From NCBI GenBank assembly GCA_965247065.1, contig CBDFGN010000006.1, positions 1,240,001 through 1,304,000 on the forward strand: a DNA stretch of 64,000 nt, given 5' to 3'. The notes beneath the pieces were generated by a model, which had not been told where the DNA came from, did not search any database, and saw nothing but the letters and a program-made list of their open reading frames with translations. A program made the translations under genes and the position numbers. Source of the stretch: CBDFGN01 sp965247065 (GTDB lineage: Bacteria; Bacteroidota; Bacteroidia; Cytophagales; Cyclobacteriaceae). Of this stretch, positions 53,315 to 63,525 are shown piece by piece. Positions within the stretch are counted from its first letter, which is position 1. Each line of letters opens with the position of its first letter.

Positions 53315-55348
53315 ATGAGAAGTATTAATTTACCAGGTTGCCCAGGACTACTTGCTGCCAGTGTCACTATCGTAATCGCCTTTGGCCAATGCAGCTCGAA
53401 CCCGGAAGGAGGTGGAAATAAAGCAGAAAGACCCAATGTCATTTTCATAATGTCGGATGACCATACCTCGCAAGCCGTTAGCGCATATGGCGGTATTTTG
53501 GCCGAGGCTTGCCCAACCCCCAACATCGATCGCCTTGCAAACGAGGGGATGCTTTTCAACAACCTGTTTGTCACCAATTCCATTTGCACTCCCAGCCGTT
53601 CAGCCATATTTACTGGCAAGTATTCCCACAAGAACGGGGTCTATAAATTCACCGCTTTGGATCAAACTCAGCCGACCTTGCCAAAAGCCCTGCAGGAAGG
53701 GGGATATCAAACAGCCCTGGTGGGCAAGTATCACCTCTATTCAAATCCGGTCGGACTAGATTTCTTCTCGGTGCTGCCGGGTCAGGGAAAATATCATAAC
53801 CCGGAATTCGTGGAAGTGGGTGACACACATCCCAGCGGTTGGGTGACGCAAGGAAAGCGGACCGAATACCCAGGTCATTCGTCAGATGTAATTGCCGACA
53901 AGGTTCTGGACTATCTTCAAAACAAAAGAGCCAGTGACCAACCCTTCATGCTTTTTTGTCATTTCAAGGCCCCGCATGACAGATGGGAATATGCCCCGCG
54001 ATATGAGGATTTCCTGGCCGATGTGGAAATCCCTGAACCGGATAATCTATTTGATGACTATAATGGGCGAAGTGATGCTTTAAGGAATACCCTTCAATAC
54101 ATTGGTAGTAAATGGGAGAACCACACCTATTATTTAGAAGAGACGGCGCACCTGGAGGGTGAGGCCAAAAAGAAGATGCAGTACCAGATCTATATGAAGA
54201 AATATTTAAGATGCGTAAAGGGGGTAGATGACAATGTTGGCAGAATTCTTGACTATCTGGACGCATCCGGTCTGGCGGAGAATACTATTGTAATGTACAC
54301 CGGTGATCAGGGATTCTATTTAGGTGAGCACGGGCTCTACGATAAACGTTTTATGTATGAAGAGGCCCTTCGCATGCCCTTTCTTGTCCGTTGGCCGGGA
54401 CAGATAAAAAGCGGATCCGTAAATGATGGAATGATACTCAATGTGGATTTTGCTGCCACCATTCTGGAGGCTGCTGGGCTTCCCACCCTGGATGGGACCC
54501 AGGGTAAAAGTTTTCTACCGCTCCTTGGCGGAAATACGCCCGCAGATTGGAGGGAGTCGATGTATTACCGGTACTATTATTCTCATTTTGAGACCGAGCC
54601 TCATTACGGGGTTAGAACCTACGATTATAAGCTTATCTATTATGATCAAATTGATCAATGGGAACTTTATGATATGCAACAGGATCGATCTGAGATGAAT
54701 AATCTTTACCAGGATCCACGATATCAAACAATCTTAGGTGATCTCAAGGAAGAACTATACCGCCTTCAAAACGAGCTTGGAGATGATCCGGCTGACATAG
54801 GTGATAGGCCTAACATCGGTGGGCTGGCACCAAGTCCACTTTTTATAGCGAATGATATAAGCATAGGTGATGGAGATAATTCTATCCTCTTCCGCTTTCA
54901 GACCGCGGTTGGAGGGACGCTGTTTTCAAAATGTGTAGTTGATGATGTGCCTTATTCTACCGGATTTAAAGAAGAGGGGTTCAAAACCTTGTGTATCAGA
55001 AATGGAAATCTGTACTTTTTTGATGGTTTTGACTATGCCAATGTGCAAGAAATTGAAGCCACTCTGAGCGACGATCAATGGCATACGGTTGCGGTTGTCA
55101 ACCTCGAAGGCTACCCGCACATATACGTCGACGGTCAATTGGAATTGAAGGGCACTAAGAAAAGTAAGGCCGATAACCCGGAGCATACTTTCAATGTCGG
55201 GGCGGGAATTGACACGGGTGGCCGCCGGGGCTATAATTTTAAAGGAACCCTGTCCCATGTCATATATTATGACCAACCATTGGATGAAGCAGCACTGGTT
55301 GATTTCGCGTCAGGAAAAGTCCCGAGTGGGGGGCGGGAGTTACTCTGA
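53315..55348 (+). CDS. Exported sulfatase with C-terminal LamG-like domain
   Basis: 677 residues; lipobox-like VIAFGQC (Cys26). The sulfatase domain (about 38-490) starts PNVIFIMSDDH with metal Asp residues and has NSICTPSRSAIFTGK, where Cys91 would be converted to formylglycine. GKYHLYSNPVGLDFF, TGDQGFYLGEHGLYDKR and the late DYKLIYYD segment complete it. Residues about 505-677 form a concanavalin/LamG-like domain (DQWHTVAVVNLEGYPHIYVD) probably for glycan binding. Acts on a sulfated polysaccharide outside the cell; linkage unknown. Confidence 0.93.
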   Translation: MRSINLPGCPGLLAASVTIVIAFGQCSSNPEGGGNKAERPNVIFIMSDDHTSQAVSAYGGILAEACPTPNIDRLANEGMLFNNLFVTNSICTPSRSAIFTGKYSHKNGVYKFTALDQTQPTLPKALQEGGYQTALVGKYHLYSNPVGLDFFSVLPGQGKYHNPEFVEVGDTHPSGWVTQGKRTEYPGHSSDVIADKVLDYLQNKRASDQPFMLFCHFKAPHDRWEYAPRYEDFLADVEIPEPDNLFDDYNGRSDALRNTLQYIGSKWENHTYYLEETAHLEGEAKKKMQYQIYMKKYLRCVKGVDDNVGRILDYLDASGLAENTIVMYTGDQGFYLGEHGLYDKRFMYEEALRMPFLVRWPGQIKSGSVNDGMILNVDFAATILEAAGLPTLDGTQGKSFLPLLGGNTPADWRESMYYRYYYSHFETEPHYGVRTYDYKLIYYDQIDQWELYDMQQDRSEMNNLYQDPRYQTILGDLKEELYRLQNELGDDPADIGDRPNIGGLAPSPLFIANDISIGDGDNSILFRFQTAVGGTLFSKCVVDDVPYSTGFKEEGFKTLCIRNGNLYFFDGFDYANVQEIEATLSDDQWHTVAVVNLEGYPHIYVDGQLELKGTKKSKADNPEHTFNVGAGIDTGGRRGYNFKGTLSHVIYYDQPLDEAALVDFASGKVPSGGRELL

Positions 55349-55399
55349 GCAATTGAATTCTTCAATTTTTAAATTTAGGACCTCGAAAATACAGTTAAC

Positions 55400-56986
55400 A
55401 TGGGACTAGCGACATCAGATTTGAAAGCGTTAATAATTAGCATCACGATCATTCTTACAGCCCCCCAAATATCGTGTGGCCAAAATGATTCCCATACGGT
55501 GGTTTTTGTAACCGGTGGTGACGAATACCGCTCCCGCGAACTTATGGTTCCCTATGCGGAAATGCTGAAGGAGCAATACGGATTTAACGTGATCTATATC
55601 AAAGATGAAGCACCTGGCGCTGATGAAGACCCGGATAAGGACCCCAAACCTACCGTCTTGCCGGATGCTGAGAGGATCAAGGAGGCGGATCTAATGGTTG
55701 TCTTTATGCGGTTTAGAAATTGGGAACCCCGATCCTTGAAATTTTTTATGGATCACTTTGACTCGGGCAAACCCGCGGTAGCCATTCGCACAACCACACA
55801 TGCCTTTTGGAAGGACCGAACTTTTTCTCCAAAGTATTTTGGTGGTCATTATAAAACCCACTACACCAAACGAATTGTAGCCCAGGTCAATCCCGAACAT
55901 CAGGATCATCCGATGGCCAGAGGGGTTGAAAGGAAATGGGGACAGGGGGAAGGACCATATGTGTCGACCCCTTTGTCAGAAGGCGCCACCCCGATTGTTT
56001 TCTCCTATGGACATTATAGAGACCGGGAGGAAAGCCCGGGAATTGGAAATGACAGCTACGATTCTCCGAACTACCCGGTAGCTTGGGTATTTAACCATAA
56101 TGGCGCACGTCGTGCTATGATCACCCTGGGAAGTTACCGGGTCGGTGACCTGGAAGCGGATTACTTTAAGAATCTCTTTTACAACTCGGTCTTTTGGTCA
56201 TTGGGCTATGAAGTGCCTGCGGATGGAGTGCTGTCTGAGGGTAAAGAATTTAAGATGGTAGAGGAATCAAAGCCATATGCTCCAAACGGGTTGATCGTTC
56301 CGGCGCCTCCGGAATTTGAGCCATCCGATGAATGGTTAATGCTTTTTGAAGGGAATGATCTTTCACAATGGAAGCATTATGATGTGACCATTCCTCCTTA
56401 TATGTTGTATGTTGATCGCAGAGCCAACTCTGAGGGCCCAATTGATTACACTATGTCGCCTGCCCGGTGGAAAATTGAGAATGGTAGCGCTATTGCGCGT
56501 CCCGGTTACGGTGATATCGTTACCAGACATCATTTTAATAATTACCAATTACGGTTTGACTACTACATTCCTGACTATCCCGAATGGGTGTCCGGCGAAT
56601 GGCGTGGTAATAGTGGGGTGTACCTGAATGGTTCTTGGGAAATTTCTCTGTTGGATTCCTATGGCCAAGAACCAACAGATCGAACCAACGGCGCTTTTTA
56701 TCGGTTCAAAGCACCTGATCAGGAGGCATCTAAACCGGCAGGGAAATGGCAAACTATGGAAATAACCTTTGAGAAGGGCATTGCCACCGTCGAATTGAAC
56801 GGAAAGGTGATTCACCAGTCCGTGAAGTTGAGTAACCCAACGTTCATGGGTTTTCCATCTGTTCAATCCTGGCCTGAAGGCAGTTATCCAAGCCGGTATG
56901 AAACGGTTACTGAAGGGCCCATTCGGTTGCAGGCTGAGAACTCATCGGTGCGATTTGCAAATATTGCAATAAAACGCTTGCGCTGA
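55400..56986 (+). CDS. ThuA plus 3-keto-disaccharide hydrolase (DUF1080) protein
   Basis: 528 residues with a signal peptide (ALIISITIILTAPQISCGQ). Residues about 30-265 are a ThuA domain (VVFVTGGDEYRSRELMVPYA, VAIRTTTHAFW, NHNGARRAMITLGSYRVGDL). Residues about 310-528 are a DUF1080 beta-sandwich (WLMLFEGNDLSQWKHYD, NNYQLRFDYYIPD, GNSGVYLNGSWEISLLDSYG). DUF1080 enzymes hydrolyse or bind 3-keto-glycosides. Starts 51 bases after the sulfatase stop, same strand, so a shared transcript is likely. Confidence 0.92.
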   Translation: MGLATSDLKALIISITIILTAPQISCGQNDSHTVVFVTGGDEYRSRELMVPYAEMLKEQYGFNVIYIKDEAPGADEDPDKDPKPTVLPDAERIKEADLMVVFMRFRNWEPRSLKFFMDHFDSGKPAVAIRTTTHAFWKDRTFSPKYFGGHYKTHYTKRIVAQVNPEHQDHPMARGVERKWGQGEGPYVSTPLSEGATPIVFSYGHYRDREESPGIGNDSYDSPNYPVAWVFNHNGARRAMITLGSYRVGDLEADYFKNLFYNSVFWSLGYEVPADGVLSEGKEFKMVEESKPYAPNGLIVPAPPEFEPSDEWLMLFEGNDLSQWKHYDVTIPPYMLYVDRRANSEGPIDYTMSPARWKIENGSAIARPGYGDIVTRHHFNNYQLRFDYYIPDYPEWVSGEWRGNSGVYLNGSWEISLLDSYGQEPTDRTNGAFYRFKAPDQEASKPAGKWQTMEITFEKGIATVELNGKVIHQSVKLSNPTFMGFPSVQSWPEGSYPSRYETVTEGPIRLQAENSSVRFANIAIKRLR

Positions 56987-57227
56987 TATCCCAGCTAAAC
57001 GGTTGCTTCGATTCATGATGATTTTGGGGGCTAAGGATCACCAGGATGCCTTCCGTAATGAATTCGCCGGTGGTTTTGGAAACAAAGTGAAAGCAAAACT
57101 AGCTTCCAACGACCTGAAACTTAAAGTAAGGTGAGTACCCGATTTCAGACGCATAAAATCCTCAGATCACTCCTTTTTTTTTCAGTATCTTTTATGGTGA
57201 TCCGGTATAATATCCAATAAGACTATT

Positions 57228-58616
57228 ATGAGGACGAATCCCAGGGCTTTGCAAGTCGATCTAACCGAGAGCGTAAGCACAAAATCGAGACTGTCACGCG
57301 AATTGGAATCAGCTCTTGCTGAGGTGCCCATATTAGATGTGCATACTCACCTTGTGGGTGGTAAGCTGGGCGCTCGAGGACTACACGACATTCTGCTGTA
57401 CCACATGGTGGTCAGTGATCTTTACGGAGCCGGCTGTCCCACCGGGGAACGACTAACGGAATATCCGGGATGGCCCAGCAAGGAAGAAGCTCACCAGCGC
57501 ATCCAAGAGGCGCTGCCCTATTTGGCGTTCATCCAGAATACAAGCTCTTTTTGGGGGGTTAAGATCATTCTGAGAGATCTCTATGACTGGCACCAACTGA
57601 TTACGCCTGCAAACTGGAAAAGGATCGATGATCAAATTCGTGAGCGGGCCGACGACCGAAGCTGGCAGCACGGTATTCTCGATCGCCTGATGATCCGCCG
57701 CACGGGCACAGAAATCGCCCGTCGTGAGAAAGGGCAAGACGACCACCGCTTACAGTACGCCTTGGAATGGGGGTTCTTCACCCGTTGCCAGTGGGGTGAG
57801 TTTGACACAGCCTTGTATGAACTCGAGCGCTGCTGGGGAAAATCTCCTGAGAGTCCTGCGCCCATAGGATCCGGGAAGCGACCCTCTACCGAGCGGACGA
57901 TTCGTTCCCTGAAGGACGTACACTCTGCAGTTGATCATTATATTAAGGAAATCCCGTACGAGCAGTTGCTTTCAGTAACGACGCACATTTCCACCGATAT
58001 CGACTTCCAGGAGGTGAGTGACTCTGAGATGGAATCGTCGCTTCAGCGGCGGGCCCAAGCTGGGGTTAAAGAACGCGATATTTATGCGTCGTACATCAAT
58101 GAACTATTTTTGATGAAACTCGAGAAACACGGCCAAGAAATCGTATTTCAGTTCAGTTTCGGCGCTGAGCCATTGCCGTACGAGACCAGCAGCCGTCTTT
58201 CTCAGCGCACGATTGCACAGCTTGCGGATATGATCAGGCGGCATCCTGCCCTGCGCTTCCAGTGTTTTCTCGCGAGTCGCCACGCGAACCAGGCTCTTTG
58301 CACCCTGGCGCGTGAACTTCCGAACTTTAGCCTGGCAGGCTACTGGTGGCACAACTTCTTTCCTGATGTGATTAGGCAGGTCATCAGTGAACGTTTGGAC
58401 ATGTTGCCATTGAACAAGCAGGTAGGCTTCTTTTCAGACTCCTACTGCGTCGATTGGACCTACGGCAAGACCATTTTGGTGAGAAAGCAGCTCGCCAGAG
58501 TCCTGGCCGGCAGGGTGGAGCAAGGCCAGTACAGCCAGGAAGAGGCTATTGGGATGGCTCGATCCATTCTGTATGAGGCGCCGCAAACGCTTTTAGGCAT
58601 GGTGCCCCGCGAGTAA
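57228..58616 (+). CDS. Uronate isomerase-like amidohydrolase
   Basis: 462 residues of the amidohydrolase fold. The metal-binding HxH is in ILDVHTHLVGGK (His39, His41), and the C-terminal FFSDSYCVDWTYGKTILVRK and SDLYGAG-like early loop resemble glucuronate isomerase (UxaC). Overall divergence from UxaC is large. It reads richer in G/C-ending codons and Arg than its neighbours, which may signal horizontal origin; this is by eye. Proposed role: handling of uronic acids released by the neighbouring exported enzymes. Preceded by a short frame (57015-57134) that looks like another gene remnant. Confidence 0.75.
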   Translation: MRTNPRALQVDLTESVSTKSRLSRELESALAEVPILDVHTHLVGGKLGARGLHDILLYHMVVSDLYGAGCPTGERLTEYPGWPSKEEAHQRIQEALPYLAFIQNTSSFWGVKIILRDLYDWHQLITPANWKRIDDQIRERADDRSWQHGILDRLMIRRTGTEIARREKGQDDHRLQYALEWGFFTRCQWGEFDTALYELERCWGKSPESPAPIGSGKRPSTERTIRSLKDVHSAVDHYIKEIPYEQLLSVTTHISTDIDFQEVSDSEMESSLQRRAQAGVKERDIYASYINELFLMKLEKHGQEIVFQFSFGAEPLPYETSSRLSQRTIAQLADMIRRHPALRFQCFLASRHANQALCTLARELPNFSLAGYWWHNFFPDVIRQVISERLDMLPLNKQVGFFSDSYCVDWTYGKTILVRKQLARVLAGRVEQGQYSQEEAIGMARSILYEAPQTLLGMVPRE

Positions 58617-58897
58617 CGCCAGCCCAAAATGTTTACTGATTCTACCACTTCTTCGTGGCCGTTAGGTGGGCGAATCATAGTCGGTCATTGCCCAAGAATC
58701 CAATTATGTCCAGCTTCAAATGCAAGACCCGATTACGGTTCAATCTCAGAATAGATGGAACCTTCATTGCCCCTGTTAGACCACGCTGATTGAGCCATAA
58801 ATTGGTCTTCTTCTCATGCGCTTTGGTCAATATAAAGGCTTAGATCTAAGAATTGACAACCACGCACACTCACTGGCTCAACTCTTCAGACTTGACC

Positions 58898-60369
58898 CTA
58901 CCCATCGTTTGCTCGCAAGCCTGTGAAGTTCCACCCTTCGACAGGGGATTCGGTTCGGTCTTCCATGAGCTCCAATAATTCTTCTACGATTTCAGGATGC
59001 TGATCAGCAAGGTTATTATGTTCAGAAGGATCAATACTCAAATCGTAAAGCTCGGCAGGCCTGGGATTGGCGGTTTTCACATCGTACAATACGGGCTTCC
59101 AATCATGGGTTCTTAGAGCGCGTCGGCCACCTATTTCGTGAAATTCCCAATACAGATATTCGTGTTTGGGCTGTTCATTACCCAATAAGGTGGGAACAAA
59201 AGAAATGCCGTCAGTGTCTTCCGGATGATCAATTTCGGCTATTTCAGTCAACGTGGGCAGCACATCCCAAAATGCCGAGATGTGGTCGCTCTTACTTCCA
59301 GCTCTAATCTTTCCCGACCATTTCGCTATCATGGGAACTCGAATTCCGCCTTCGTACAAATCACGCTTATATCCCTTATAAATTCCATTGCTGTCAAAAT
59401 AGTCCGGATCGGCGCCTCCCTCCAGATGGGGGCCATTGTCGGAGGTGAAAATGATAATCGTATTGTCTTCCAGACCCAATTCTTTTACTTTGGCAACAAT
59501 CTGTCCGACCTGCTCGTCGAGCAGATCAATCATTCCTGCAAAGGCTGCATGGGATTCAGGCTGGGTGCCATATCCTCCAATCTTAAACCATTCACAACCG
59601 GGATCGCATCCTTCATAGAGCTTTTCGGGCAAGAATTTTCCCCTGTACTTTGCCATGTAATTTTCGGGTACTTTAAGTTCGGCGTGCGGAATGACACTCG
59701 GGATAAAAGCAAAAAACGGCCGGGCCCTATTTTCTTCAATAAATTCGAGCGTTTTTTTCTGGATTAGGTCTGGCGCGTATACACCTTCTTTGTCACTTCG
59801 ATTTTCCTCCAGATTCACTTTTGATCATTATCCCAAAGGTGCAAGGGATAATAATTATGAGCGAACCTTTGACAATTGTATCCATAAAATGCATCAAATC
59901 CCTGATTCAATGGATCTCCTTCAGAGCCTGGAAAACCGAGGCCCCATTTGCCGAAAGCACCGGTGGCATATCCTTTTTGCTTTAGCAGTTCGGCTATGGT
60001 AATATATTCTGCAGGCATGGGATATTGACCCTCAGGAAGAACTTCTTTGTTGCCTCTAATTGCGGTATTTCCGGTATGCATTCCGGTCATAAGGGCACTG
60101 CGAGAAGGCGCGCAGACTATGGAGCCGGAATAGTGTTGGGTGAATATCATTCTTTTTGTGGCCAGCAGATCAATATTTGGTGTTTTGAATTTTTTCTGTC
60201 CCAAGCAACCCAAGTCTCCATAACCCAGATCGTCGGCCAGAATGTAGATGATGTTGGGAGGTCGGCTTTCTTTAGGCTCCTGACAGCTTATCAATAAAAA
60301 GCAAACTAAGAGTACACCTATTCCTATTACATTCCCGGCGGTTCTTGCACACTTCTTCGAGAATCGCAT
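58898..60369 (-). pseudogene. Exported sulfatase, split by one frameshift
   Basis: The N-terminal part (60369 to 59815) has a lipoprotein signal (VLLVCFLLISC) and sulfatase core IIYILADDLGYGDLGC with SIVCAPSRSALMTG (Cys86 as formylglycine site), ending YPLHLWDNDQK at a TGA. The rest (59818 to 58898) continues one base out of register: VNLEENRSDKEGVYAPDLIQ, IIIFTSDNGPHLEGG, DLYEGGIRVPMIAKW. A lost A in the AAAA run (T4 at 59819-59822 on the plus strand) explains it. Closest in style to N-acetylgalactosamine-6-sulfatases. If the shift is only a consensus error, the 490-residue enzyme is complete. Confidence 0.9.
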
Positions 60370-60413
60370 TTCTTGTTTTGGAAGTTGATTTGATAAGGAA
60401 TATTTGTTTGAAT

Positions 60414-61583
60414 CTACAAATTCAAGTATTTAGCTATCGCGTCATAACCCAAAAGCGCATCAGCAGGTACCGGATTATTTTCATCGAAAACCCTCAGCTG
60501 GTCCTGGGGTAAAATAGTCACGAAATCCTCTTGAATTGTCGGGGCGAACGTCACCTTCTTTGAATCCAATTCTAAATGGTGGGCCAGGAAGTTATAGACC
60601 ACAGAGCGTTTTGAATAGCCGTAATCGTGGGCTTCAGCAGGAAAATGAATATTCGCAACCTTATGCTCAGCATCATACAAGGCATAGACTTTTTGAATAT
60701 ATGGATATTCTATTCGGGGCGTGTTTTTTGTCCAGTCATTACTGTTGGAGACCAGCAACAGAGGTCTTGGAGCGCAAAGAGCAGCAATTTCCACATTATT
60801 GGTTTGATGTTCTTTACTCTTATGGATGGGCATGCCGCTCTCACCTACACAACCTCCAAAAAAATTGGCTGCTACCATCACCACCGGCACGGAAACCTTT
60901 ATTCTGTCGTCAATAGCCGCCAGGACGAACGTCTGGGTTCCACCTCCTGACGCGCCAGTTATACCAACTCTATCCCCGTCAACATCCTCGCGTGACAATA
61001 GATATTCAAGGACTCGCTTGCTGTTCCAGGTTTGTAATAACAGAGTTATCGGACCCTCGTGTTCAATTTGGCGGCTATCACCGAATCCGATCATATCGTA
61101 GGCGAATACAACCGCCCCCATTCTTGCCAGTACAGCACATCGGAATTGCATGTCTTCCCGTAGACGACCATCCTTCCAATGTCCATGTGGGCATAAAACT
61201 GCCGCACTCTTGGCCTCGGGTGCACCAGGTCGGTAAATGTTCCCGGTAATGTAAAACCCTGGAAAACTTTCAATCCTTATGTTTTCCACGATATACCCAT
61301 CGAATGCGCGCGAGTTGGTAATTACAGCATTGAAGTCACCAACTATATCAGGCATTTTACCCAGCATCATGCCTTCAATTATTCCACTCCTGATGGTATT
61401 GGCTCGCTTTCCCCATGAATCAAGGTCTTGCCAAGTTCCGGCAAACTTTTTCATCATTAGATTGGCTTCATCTTCAGTCCAGTGTTCCCCCACGCACAAC
61501 ATGTCATCCTGACAATAACTGGTCACACTCATGCCAAGAAAAAAAAGTATGCAATAAAGTGCTGGGTTTTTTAGATGGCTCAT
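60414..61583 (-). CDS. Exported alpha/beta hydrolase (acetyl-esterase-like)
   Basis: 389 residues with a signal peptide (YCILFFLGMSVTSYCQ). Hydrolase features: AAVLCPHGHWKDGRLREDMQ, VFAYDMIGFGDSR, nucleophile GITGASGGGTQTFVLA, and a late His in PAEAHDYGYSKR. Related to dienelactone-hydrolase and acetylxylan/glucuronoyl esterase groups. Lies 44 bases downstream-facing of the sulfatase on the same strand, so a common transcript is likely. Probably removes ester groups from a polysaccharide. Confidence 0.88.
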   Translation of the reverse strand: MSHLKNPALYCILFFLGMSVTSYCQDDMLCVGEHWTEDEANLMMKKFAGTWQDLDSWGKRANTIRSGIIEGMMLGKMPDIVGDFNAVITNSRAFDGYIVENIRIESFPGFYITGNIYRPGAPEAKSAAVLCPHGHWKDGRLREDMQFRCAVLARMGAVVFAYDMIGFGDSRQIEHEGPITLLLQTWNSKRVLEYLLSREDVDGDRVGITGASGGGTQTFVLAAIDDRIKVSVPVVMVAANFFGGCVGESGMPIHKSKEHQTNNVEIAALCAPRPLLLVSNSNDWTKNTPRIEYPYIQKVYALYDAEHKVANIHFPAEAHDYGYSKRSVVYNFLAHHLELDSKKVTFAPTIQEDFVTILPQDQLRVFDENNPVPADALLGYDAIAKYLNL

Positions 61584-61619
61584 ATGTTCACACTATTGCT
61601 AAAATTAGTTGTGAAGGAA

Positions 61620-61690
61620 CGGTGACCCTCTACCGTCTACCCTCCAACCGTCTCCCCGTCTACCGTCTAACCGTCTACCGTTTAACTGTC
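61620..61690. repeat. Degenerate CCGTCTAC short repeat
   Basis: Eight or so imperfect copies of CCGTCTA(C/A)C lie between the GH32 and esterase genes (for example CTACCGTCTACC, CCGTCTAACCGTCTACC). Related C/G-T-C-rich text recurs at 63526-63577. Confidence 0.75.
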
Positions 61691-61693
61691 TAC

Positions 61694-63454
61694 CTACTCA
61701 TAAATGCTCTTCATCTGCCAGGCATCCAGAGACACCAGCTCGGCATCGGATCCCTGGGCACGCAAGGACACTCCATCACTGTCCTCCAGACCCGGATATA
61801 CCCTTTGTGAAACACATTGTCTTCCATTTACAAAAACTTCAACCACACTCTTGTCAATGAATACGTGTAACTTGACGGTCTCGTCCTCATCAATAAAGAC
61901 GTTGGCGGTCTCCGTGGCTCTCAGAAGTGCATCCGGGAGAATGGATGAGGTGGAGGATTCAATCGAAATAAGACTGTTGAGCTTTCCAAAATTTTCCGAA
62001 TTCCGACTTATAGCTCTGTTCCGATAGCCACGGCCCTTATAGAACAGGATACGGGTCACTTCTTGAAGATCAGGGGAGCGAAAGACGTCCATTTCAATCA
62101 TTGATGACTGCTTTGGGTCGATTTCGGCGATGATCTCCATGGCTTTGCCACGAACCCCATCAAGTACGATCTCCTTATTAGCCGGTAAGGTCATGGGCCC
62201 CATGTTTTTGCCATCGTAACGAAGGGAGACATAATCTCCTGCAGGCTCCTGTCCGAGGTTATCAACACTCCCTTGAGGCAGCAGGGTCAGCCGACGGGGC
62301 AGTGTCATGATCATGGTTTCGTAATAGTATTCAGTTGTCCTGCCGGGATTCATGTTGAAGATCGCTATGACGGCGTCTCCGGTTGCATCCGAAGGACCGG
62401 CACCGCGATGCTCAGCTGGCTCAGGAGCCGCGGAGGGCGCGTGTACACCGGCAGGCCCGTAAGGGCCGAAATTGAAATCGCCACCTGCGGTGACAACAAA
62501 CTTGTCGCGATCCTTCTGATAATCCCCAATCAGATATTTGCCCCCGCTCATGTGGCTGAACTGCAGGTATATGTGTTTGTCGCCAATAGGCCAGAAATAG
62601 GGGCAGGCACCATCATCCCCCACCAGGGAATATTGATCGTCCTCGATAAAGGGATGCAGATACTCCCAGGCGGCCAGGTCTTTGGAACGAAACAGCCAAT
62701 TTGCACGTGTATATTTACCCCCAGGCCCTCTTGACAACTGGCCACCAGAAAGAGCATAATACATATCATCTTTTTTCCAGATGCAAGGATCGAATACCCG
62801 GTAGGGAAGAGGCTTACCGTCAGCTCCCGGATACATCGAAATCGGTGCCCCGTCCGTTACCTTTTCCCAGTTCAGCAACAAGGGATCACTGGATGTGGCC
62901 ACCATATTGCCCAATCTGGTGCCATGATACATAGCAATCACCCGATCCTCCTCAACCAGAGCCGCGCCCGAATAACATTGATATTCCGGATTGGGATAAA
63001 TAGCAAATGGTAGGTCCCGCCAATGGATCAGGTCCTCACTTACGGCATGGCCCCAATGCTGACGTGAGTCTTCTACCGGATAAGCCTGGTAAAACAAATG
63101 CCAGCGACCTTGCCAGTAGCTGAGTCCATTGGGATCATTAAGGCGATTATCCGGAGCATAGAAGTGATAGAGTGGAACGTGTGGGTCGGCTGCCAATTCC
63201 TTACGGGACTGCTTGAAACGCAGCATCAATGGATTCGTTTTTAACTGTTCCTCCTGTTCTCCCAGATTAGAGGCAAATGTGAATTTTGGAACCTTGGACG
63301 TGTAATCGGGTTGTTCCGCCGGTTTCTCTAATTGCGGCTTGTTGGGCCCATAATTTGCTGACAGGCTTTTCCCTGTGGTTTTTTCCTCAGTATTGGTCCT
63401 TGAGCAGGCGAAAATGAGCATGGCCAGGAGCAGTAATACGGATGTCTTTTTCAT
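61694..63454 (-). CDS. Glycoside hydrolase family 32-like lipoprotein
   Basis: About 586 residues from ATG 63452-63454 (an upstream in-frame ATG at 63496 would add a non-signal leader). Lipobox LLAMLIFAC, Cys17. The five-bladed propeller opens with NRLNDPNGLSYWQGRWHLFY (nucleophile Asp107), then RVFDPCIWKKDD for the RDP region. The usual EC motif reads DDGACPYFWPIGDKHIYLQF, with Ala in place of the acid/base Glu. The C-terminal sandwich ends HVFIDKSVVEVFVNGRQCVS, typical of GH32. Expected on fructans or sucrose-like sugars, but catalytic competence is uncertain. Confidence 0.88.
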   Translation of the reverse strand: MKKTSVLLLLAMLIFACSRTNTEEKTTGKSLSANYGPNKPQLEKPAEQPDYTSKVPKFTFASNLGEQEEQLKTNPLMLRFKQSRKELAADPHVPLYHFYAPDNRLNDPNGLSYWQGRWHLFYQAYPVEDSRQHWGHAVSEDLIHWRDLPFAIYPNPEYQCYSGAALVEEDRVIAMYHGTRLGNMVATSSDPLLLNWEKVTDGAPISMYPGADGKPLPYRVFDPCIWKKDDMYYALSGGQLSRGPGGKYTRANWLFRSKDLAAWEYLHPFIEDDQYSLVGDDGACPYFWPIGDKHIYLQFSHMSGGKYLIGDYQKDRDKFVVTAGGDFNFGPYGPAGVHAPSAAPEPAEHRGAGPSDATGDAVIAIFNMNPGRTTEYYYETMIMTLPRRLTLLPQGSVDNLGQEPAGDYVSLRYDGKNMGPMTLPANKEIVLDGVRGKAMEIIAEIDPKQSSMIEMDVFRSPDLQEVTRILFYKGRGYRNRAISRNSENFGKLNSLISIESSTSSILPDALLRATETANVFIDEDETVKLHVFIDKSVVEVFVNGRQCVSQRVYPGLEDSDGVSLRAQGSDAELVSLDAWQMKSIYE

Positions 63455-63525
63455 AAGTGGTCTAGATTTGGGTATATAAATATAATTATTAATCAATGGC
63501 AGGTTTTAGATGGCCGGCAAAATGA

